DNA of 64,000 bases, from contig OZ025216.1 in NCBI GenBank assembly GCA_964019055.1, positions 6,935,840 to 6,999,839 of the forward strand, in the 5' to 3' direction. Shown in pieces: positions 58,564 through 64,000 of this stretch. Position 1 is the first letter of the stretch; each line of letters starts with the position of its first letter. The notes below the pieces were generated by a model that made no database searches, was not told where the DNA came from, and saw only the letters and a program-made list of their open reading frames with translations. Origin of the DNA: Anthopleura xanthogrammica. Its lineage: Eukaryota > Cnidaria > Anthozoa > Actiniaria > Actiniidae. The translations under genes were made by a program, and so were the position numbers.

Positions 58564-61500
58564 GCGTTTAGCAGTGAAAACGTCGTGTTTGGACCAAGAG
58601 AAAATTCTCAGCAAAATTCCAATTTGGTCAGCAAAAAACAGTTTTTTTGACCAAAAAGCACTTATTCTCAGCCAAAACCCCATTTTTTTTCGCCAAAAAG
58701 TCGTGTTTTTATCTCAAGAGGGATTTTCAGGAGCAAAAAGTGGGGGTTTCAGCCAACCGGTCACGCCGTCAGCGAAAAACCTGGTTTTGAGAGCCAAAAT
58801 AGCCATTTTTCAGTTTTTGGGGCTAAAAAGGTTTTTTTCCCAGCAAAACAGTGTTTTGGACACCGAAAATGTGCTTTTCTCGGCCAAAGGGTGCGTTTAG
58901 CAGTGAAAACGTCGTGTTTGGACCAAGAGAAAATTCTCAGCAAAATTCCAATTTGGTCAGCAAAAAACAGTTTTTTTGACCAAAAAGCACCTATTCTCAG
59001 CCAAAACCCCATTTTTTTTCGCCAAAAAGTCGTGTTTTTATCTCAAGAGGTATTTTCAGGAGCAAAAAGTGGGGGTTTCAGCCAACCGGTCACGCCGTCA
59101 GCGAAAAACCTGGTTTTGAGAGCCAAAATAGCCATTTTTCAGTTTTTGGGGCTAAAAAGGTTTTTTTCCCAGCAAAACAGTGTTTTGGACACCGAAAATG
59201 TGCTTTTCTCGGCCAAAGGGTGCGTTTAGCAGTGAAAACGTCGTGTTTGGACCAAGAGAAAATTCTCAGCAAAATTCCAATTTGGTCAGCAAAAAACAGT
59301 TTTTTTGACCAAAAAGCACCTATTCTCAGCCAAAACCCCATTTTTTTTCGCCAAAAAGTCGTGTTTTTGTCTCAAGAGGTATTTTCAGGAGCAAAAAGTG
59401 GGGGTTTCAGCCAACCGGTCACGCCGTCAGCGAAAAACCTGGTTTTGAGAGCCAAAATAGCCATTTTTCAGTTTTTGGGGCTAAAAAGGTTTTTTTCCCA
59501 GCAAAACAGTGTTTTGGACACCGAAAATGTGCTTTTCTCGGCCAAAGGGTGCGTTTAGCAGTGAAAACGTCGTGTTTGGACCAAGAGAAAATTCTCAGCA
59601 AAATTCCAATTTGGTCAGCAAAAAACAGTTTTTTTGACCAAAAAGCACCTATTCTCAGCCAAAACCCCATTTTTTTTCGCCAAAAAGTCGTGTTTTTATC
59701 TCAAGAGGTATTTTCAGGAGCAAAAAGTGGGGGTTTCAGCCAACCGGTCACGCCGTCAGCGAAAAACCTGGTTTTGAGAGCCAAAATAGCCATTTTTCAG
59801 TTTTTGGGGCTAAAAAGGTTTTTTTCCCAGCAAAACAGTGTTTTGGACACCGAAAATGTGCTTTTCTCGGCCAAAGGGTGCGTTTAGCAGTGAAAACGTC
59901 ATGTTTGGACCAAGAGAAAATTCTCAGCAAAATTCCAATTTGGTCAGCAAAAAACAGTTTTTTTGACCAAAAAGCACCTATTCTCAGCCAAAACCCCATT
60001 TTTTTTCGCCAAAAAGTCGTGTTTTTATCTCAAGAGGTATTTTCAGGAGCAAAAAGTGGGGGTTTCAGCCAACCGGTCACGCCGTCAGCGAAAAACCTGG
60101 TTTCGAGAGCCAAAATAGCCATTTTTCAGTTTTTGGGGCTAAAAAGTTTTTTTTCCCAGCAAAACAGTGTTTTGGACACCGAAAATGTGCTTTTCTCGGC
60201 CAAAGGGTGCGTTTAGCAGTGAAAACGTCGTGTTTGGACCAAGAGAAAATTCTCAGCAAAATTCCAATTTGGTCAGCAAAAAACAGTTTTTTTGACCAAA
60301 AAGCACCTATTCTCAGCCAAAACCCCATTTTTTTTCGCCAAAAAGTCGTGTTTTTATCTCAAGAGGTATTTTCCGGAGCAAAAAGTGGGGGTTTCAGCCA
60401 ACCGGTCATGCCGTCAGCGAAAAACCTGGTTTTGAGAGCCAAAATAGCCATTTTTCAGTTTTTGGGGCTAAAAAGGTTTTTTTCCCAGCAAAACAGTGTT
60501 TTGGACACCGAAAATGTGCTTTTGTCGGCCAAAGGGTGCGTTTAGCAGTGAAAACGTCGTATTTGGACCAAGAGAAAATTCTCAGCAAAATTCCAATTTG
60601 GTCAGCAAAAAACAGTTTTTTTGACCAAAAAGCACCTATTCTCAGCCAAAACCCCATTTTTTTTCGCCAAAAAGTCGTGTTTTTATCTCAAGAGGTATTT
60701 TCAGGAGCAAAAAGTGGGGGTTTCAGCCAACCGGTCACGCCGTCAGCGAAAAACCTGGTTTTGAGAGCCAAAATAGCCATTTTTCAGTTTTTGGGGCTAA
60801 AAAGGTTTTTTTCCCAGCAAAACAGTGTTTTGGACACCGAAAATGTGCTTTTCTCGGCCAAAGGGTGCGTTTAGCAGTGAAAACGTCGTGTTTGGACCAA
60901 GAGAAAATTCTCAGCAAAATTCCAATTTGGTCAGCAAAAAACAGTTTTTTTGACCAAAAAGCACCTATTCTCAGCCAAAACCCCATTTTTTTTCGCCAAA
61001 AAGTCGTGTTTTTATCTCAAGAGGTATTTTCAGGAGCAAAAAGTGGGGGTTTCAGCCAACCGGTCACGCCGTCAGCGAAAAACCTGGTTTTGAGAGCCAA
61101 AATAGCCATTTTTCAGTTTTTGGGGCTAAAAAGGTTTTTTTCCCAGCAAAACAGTGTTTTGGACACCGAAAATGTGCTTTTCTCGGCCAAAGGGTGCGTT
61201 TAGCAGTGAAAACGTCGTGTTTGGACCAAGAGAAAATTCTCAGCAAAATTCCAATTTGGTCAGCAAAAAACAGTGTTTTTGACCAAAAAGCACTTATTCT
61301 CAGCCAAAACCCCATTTTTTTTCGCCAAAAAGTCGTGTTTTTATCTCAAGAGGGATTTTCAGGAGCAAAAAGTGGGGGTTTCAGCCAACCGGTCACGCCG
61401 TCAGCGAAAAACCTGGTTTTGAGAGCCAAAATAGCCATTTTTCAGTTTTTGGGGCTAAAAAGGTTTTTTTCCCAGCAAAACAGTGTTTTGGACACCGAAA

Positions 61501-63828
61501 ATGTGCTTTTCTCGGCCAAAGGGTGCGTTTAGCAGTGAAAACGTCGTGTTTGGACCAAGAGAAAATTCTCAGCAAAATTCCAATTTGGTCAGCAAAAAAC
61601 AGTTTTTTTGACCAAAAAGCACCTATTCTCAGCCAAAACCCCATTTGTTTTCGCCAAAAAGTCGTGTTTTTATCTCAAGAGGTATTTTCAGGAGCAAAAA
61701 GTGGGGGTTTCAGCCAACCGGTCACGCCGTCAGCGAAAAACCTGGTTTTGAGAGCCAAAATAGCCATTTTTCAGTTTTTGGGGCTAAAAAGGTTTTTTTC
61801 CCAACAAAACAGTGTTTTGGACACCGAAAATGTGCTTTTCTCGGCCAAAGGGTGCGTTTAGCAGTGAAAACGTCGTGTTTGGACCAAGAGAAAATTCTCA
61901 GCAAAATTCCAATTTGGTCAGCAAAAAACAGTTTTTTTGACCAAAAAGCACCTATTCTCAGCCAAAACCCCATTTTTTTTCGCCAAAAAGTCGTGTTTTT
62001 ATCTCAAGAGGTATTTTCAGGAGCAAAAAGTGGGGGTTTCAGCCAACCGGTCACGCCGTCAGCGAAAAACCTGGTTTTGAGAGCCAAAATAGCCATTTTT
62101 CAGTTTTTGGGGCTAAAAAGGTTTTTTTCCCAGCAAAACAGTGTTTTGGACACCGAAAATGTGCTTTTCTCGGCCAAAGGGTGCGTTTAGCAGTGAAAAC
62201 GTCGTGTTTGGACCAAGAGAAAATTCTCAGCAAAATTCCAATTTGGTCAGCAAAAAACAGTTTTTTTGACCAAAAAGCACCTATTCTCAGCCACAACCCC
62301 ATTTTTTTTCGCCAAAAAGTCGTGTTTTTATCTCAAGAGGTATTTTCAGGAGCAAAAAGTGGGGGTTTCAGCCAACCGGTCACGCCGTCAGCGAAAAACC
62401 TGGTTTTGAGAGCCAAAATAGCCATTTTTGAGTTTTTGGGGCTAAAAAGGTTTTTTTCCCAGCAAAACAGTGTTTTGGACACCGAAAATGTGCTTTTCTC
62501 GGCCAAAGGGTGCGTTTAGCAGTGAAAACGTCGTGTTTGGGCCAAGAGAAAATTCTCAGCAAAATTCCAATTTGGTCAGCAAAAAACAGTTTTTTTGACC
62601 AAAAAGCACCTATTCTCAGCCAAAACCCCATTTTTATTCGCCAAAAAGTCGTGTTTTTATCTCAAGAGGTATTTTCAGGAGCAAAAAGTGGGGGTTTCAG
62701 CCAACCGGTCACGCCGTCAGCGAAAAACCTGGTTTTGAGAGCCAAAATAGCCATTTTTCAGTTTTTGGGGCTAAAAAGGTTTTTTTCCCAGCAAAACAGT
62801 GTTTTGGACACCGAAGATGTGCTTTTCTCGGCCAAAGGGTGCGTTTAGCAGTGAAAACGTCGTGTTTGGACCAAGAGAAAATTCTCAGCAAAATTCCAAT
62901 TTGGTCAGCAAAAAACAGTTTTTTTGACCAAAAAGCACCTATTCTCAGCCAAAACCCCATTTTTTTTCGCCAAAAAGTCGTGTTTTTATCTCAAGAGGTA
63001 TTTTCAGGAGCAAAAAGTGGGGGTTTCAGCCAACCGGTCACGCCGTCAGCGAAAAACCTGGTTTTGAGAGTCAAAATAGCCATTTTTCAGTTTTTGGGGC
63101 TAAAAAGGATTTTTTCCCAGGAAAACAGTGTTTTGGACACCGAAAATGTGCTTTTCTCGGCCAAAGGGTGGGTTTAGCAGTGAAAACGTCGTGTTTGGAC
63201 CAAGAGAAAATTCTCAGCAAAATTCCAATTTGGTCAGCAAAAAACAGTTTTTTTGACCAAAAAGCACCTATTCTCAGCCAAAACCCCATTTTTTTTTCGC
63301 CAAAAAGTCGTGTTTTTATCTCAAGAGGTATTTTCAGGAGCAAAAAGTGGGGGTTTCAGCCAACCGGTCACGCCGTCAGCGAAAAACCTGGTTTTGAGAG
63401 CCAAAATAGCCATTTTTCAGTTTTTGGGGCTAAAAAGGTTTTTTTCCCAGCAAAACAGTGTTTTGGACACCGAAAATGTGCTTTTCTCGGCCAAAGGGTG
63501 CGTTTAGCAGTGAAAACGTCGTGTTTGGACCAAGAGAAAATTCTCAGCAAAATTCCAATTTGGTCAGCAAAAAACAGTTTTTTTGACCAAAAAGCACCTA
63601 TTCTCAGCCAAAACCCCATTTTTTTTCGCCAAAAAGTCGTGTTTTTATCTCAAGAGGTATTTTCAGGAGCAAAAAGTGGGGGTTTCAGCCAACCGGTCAC
63701 GCCGTCAGCGAAAAACCTGGTTTTGAGAGCCAAAATAGCCATTTTTCAGTTTTTGGGGCTAAAAAGGATTTTTTCCCAGCAAAACAGTGTTTTGGACACC
63801 GAAAATGTGCTTTTCTCGGCCAAAGGGT
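58564..63828. repeat. Eight-copy spaced duplication and terminal monomers
   Basis: Copies starting 58564 and 61196 share CACTTATTC (58662 and 61294) and GAGGGATT, exactly 2,632 bp (eight copies) apart. The copies between them are near consensus, with private changes such as GTCATGTTT (near 59901), TTTCGAGAGCC (near 60104) and TCGTATTTGG (near 60560). Further on, 62183 has CATTTTTGAG, 62512 has GTTTGGGCC, TTTTTATTCG and GAAGATG, 62841 has GAGTCAAAA, AAAAAGGATTTT and CCCAGGAAAAC, 63170 has a nine-T run, and 63500 again has AAAAAGGATTTT. Confidence 0.75.
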
Positions 63829-64000
63829 GCGTTTAGCAGTGAAAACGTCGTGTTTGGACCAAGAGAAAATTCTCAGCAAAATTCCAATTTGGTCAGCAAA
63901 AAACAGTTTTTTTGACCAAAAAGCACCTATTCTCAGCCAAAACCCCATTTTTTTTCGCCAAAAAGTCGTGTTTTTATCTCAAGAGGTATTTTCAGGAGCA
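63829..64000. repeat. Partial monomer at window end
   Basis: The first 172 bp of a standard copy, cut off by the window edge at the CAGGAGCA step. The array evidently continues beyond. Confidence 0.95.

Larger units (their letters stand above)
1..64000. repeat. 329-bp satellite DNA array (head-to-tail, uninterrupted)
   Basis: The same 329-bp unit recurs from the first base to the last, always in the same orientation. With GCGTTTAGCAG as the phase, copies start at 1, 330, 659, 988 and so on to 63829, giving 194 full copies and one partial copy. The net length change over 194 copies is only +2 bp. Most copies differ from the consensus by a handful of bases, and single-base length changes sit mainly in T- or A-runs. 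Composition is about 41% G+C. No inserted element, inverted copy or unique spacer is visible, and neither array boundary is present. By established knowledge, long arrays of near-identical units are kept similar by unequal exchange and conversion and are typical of heterochromatin. The family name is not recognised, and the bird assignment is inference from architecture. Confidence 0.98.

Noticed and set aside
1..64000. CRISPR array
   Set aside because: The repeated unit is 329 bp with no unique spacers; the whole unit is conserved, and no cas-like gene is present.
1..64000. Ribosomal RNA, tRNA or 5S gene clusters as the tandem unit
   Set aside because: No rRNA or tRNA-like segments or cloverleaf boxes were recognised; the unit is A/T-run modules throughout.
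1..64000. Telomeric or simple microsatellite DNA
   Set aside because: No TTAGGG-type or 1-6-bp tandem run was found; T- and A-runs are short and interspersed.
1..64000. Mobile element or endogenous virus insertion within the array
   Set aside because: Monomer spacing is continuous, with every copy 327-331 bp, leaving no room for an insertion.
1..64000. A novel defence or multi-gene system
   Set aside because: There are no genes in the window; the structure of interest is the satellite itself.

Overview
The whole 64,000-base window is one uninterrupted, head-to-tail satellite DNA array. The repeat unit is 329 bp (individual copies 327-331 bp). Counting from the phase that begins GCGTTTAGCAG, there are 194 complete copies (1-63828) and a 172-bp partial copy (63829-64000). 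All copies lie in the same orientation. I see no gene, RNA gene, transposon, CRISPR array or unique sequence anywhere, and both array ends lie outside the window. The many open frames on both strands are by-products of the repeat, not genes.

The consensus unit is about 41% G+C (136 of 329 by hand count). It is itself built from 16 degenerate modules averaging 20.6 bp. In most of them a T-run is followed about 10 bp later by an A-run, with a short G/C-richer spacer that often reads CAGCC or similar. The T- and A-runs therefore recur about once per helical turn, which predicts intrinsic curvature. Each copy also carries a 33-nt imperfect inverted repeat with about 14 bp of pairing. 329 bp is also 8 x 41.1 bp and about twice a 165-bp nucleosome spacing.

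This points to a eukaryotic heterochromatic satellite (pericentromere, microchromosome or sex chromosome). The alternating A-run/T-run design with a ~21/41-bp period recalls bird repeats: the chicken W-chromosome XhoI and EcoRI families, and the 41-42-bp CNM (chicken) and TM (turkey) microchromosome repeats. A bird is my leading guess, made on architecture only; another vertebrate or even a plant cannot be excluded.

Layout: 1-3953, near-consensus copies with a few length variants; 3954-11191, a four-copy higher-order repeat (1,315-1,317 bp) mixed with three-copy forms; 11192-12507, its decaying edge; 12508-14483, a three-copy repeat; 14484-17443, divergent subfamily block D1; 17444-18430, near-consensus; 18431-22377, a three-copy repeat; 22378-26984, mostly consensus; 26985-28299, a two-copy repeat; 28300-29615, transition; 29616-32573, three tandem copies of a trimer; 32574-37505, nested two- and nine-copy structure; 37506-41126, mixed; 41127-42769, a two-copy repeat that reappears at 44416-45073; 42770-47047, mixed; 47048-52968, divergent subfamily block D2, part of which matches D1 at a constant offset of 33,222 bp; 52969-63828, seven-, eight- and nine-copy spacings. 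The array records repeated unequal exchange and local conversion rather than cooperating genes.
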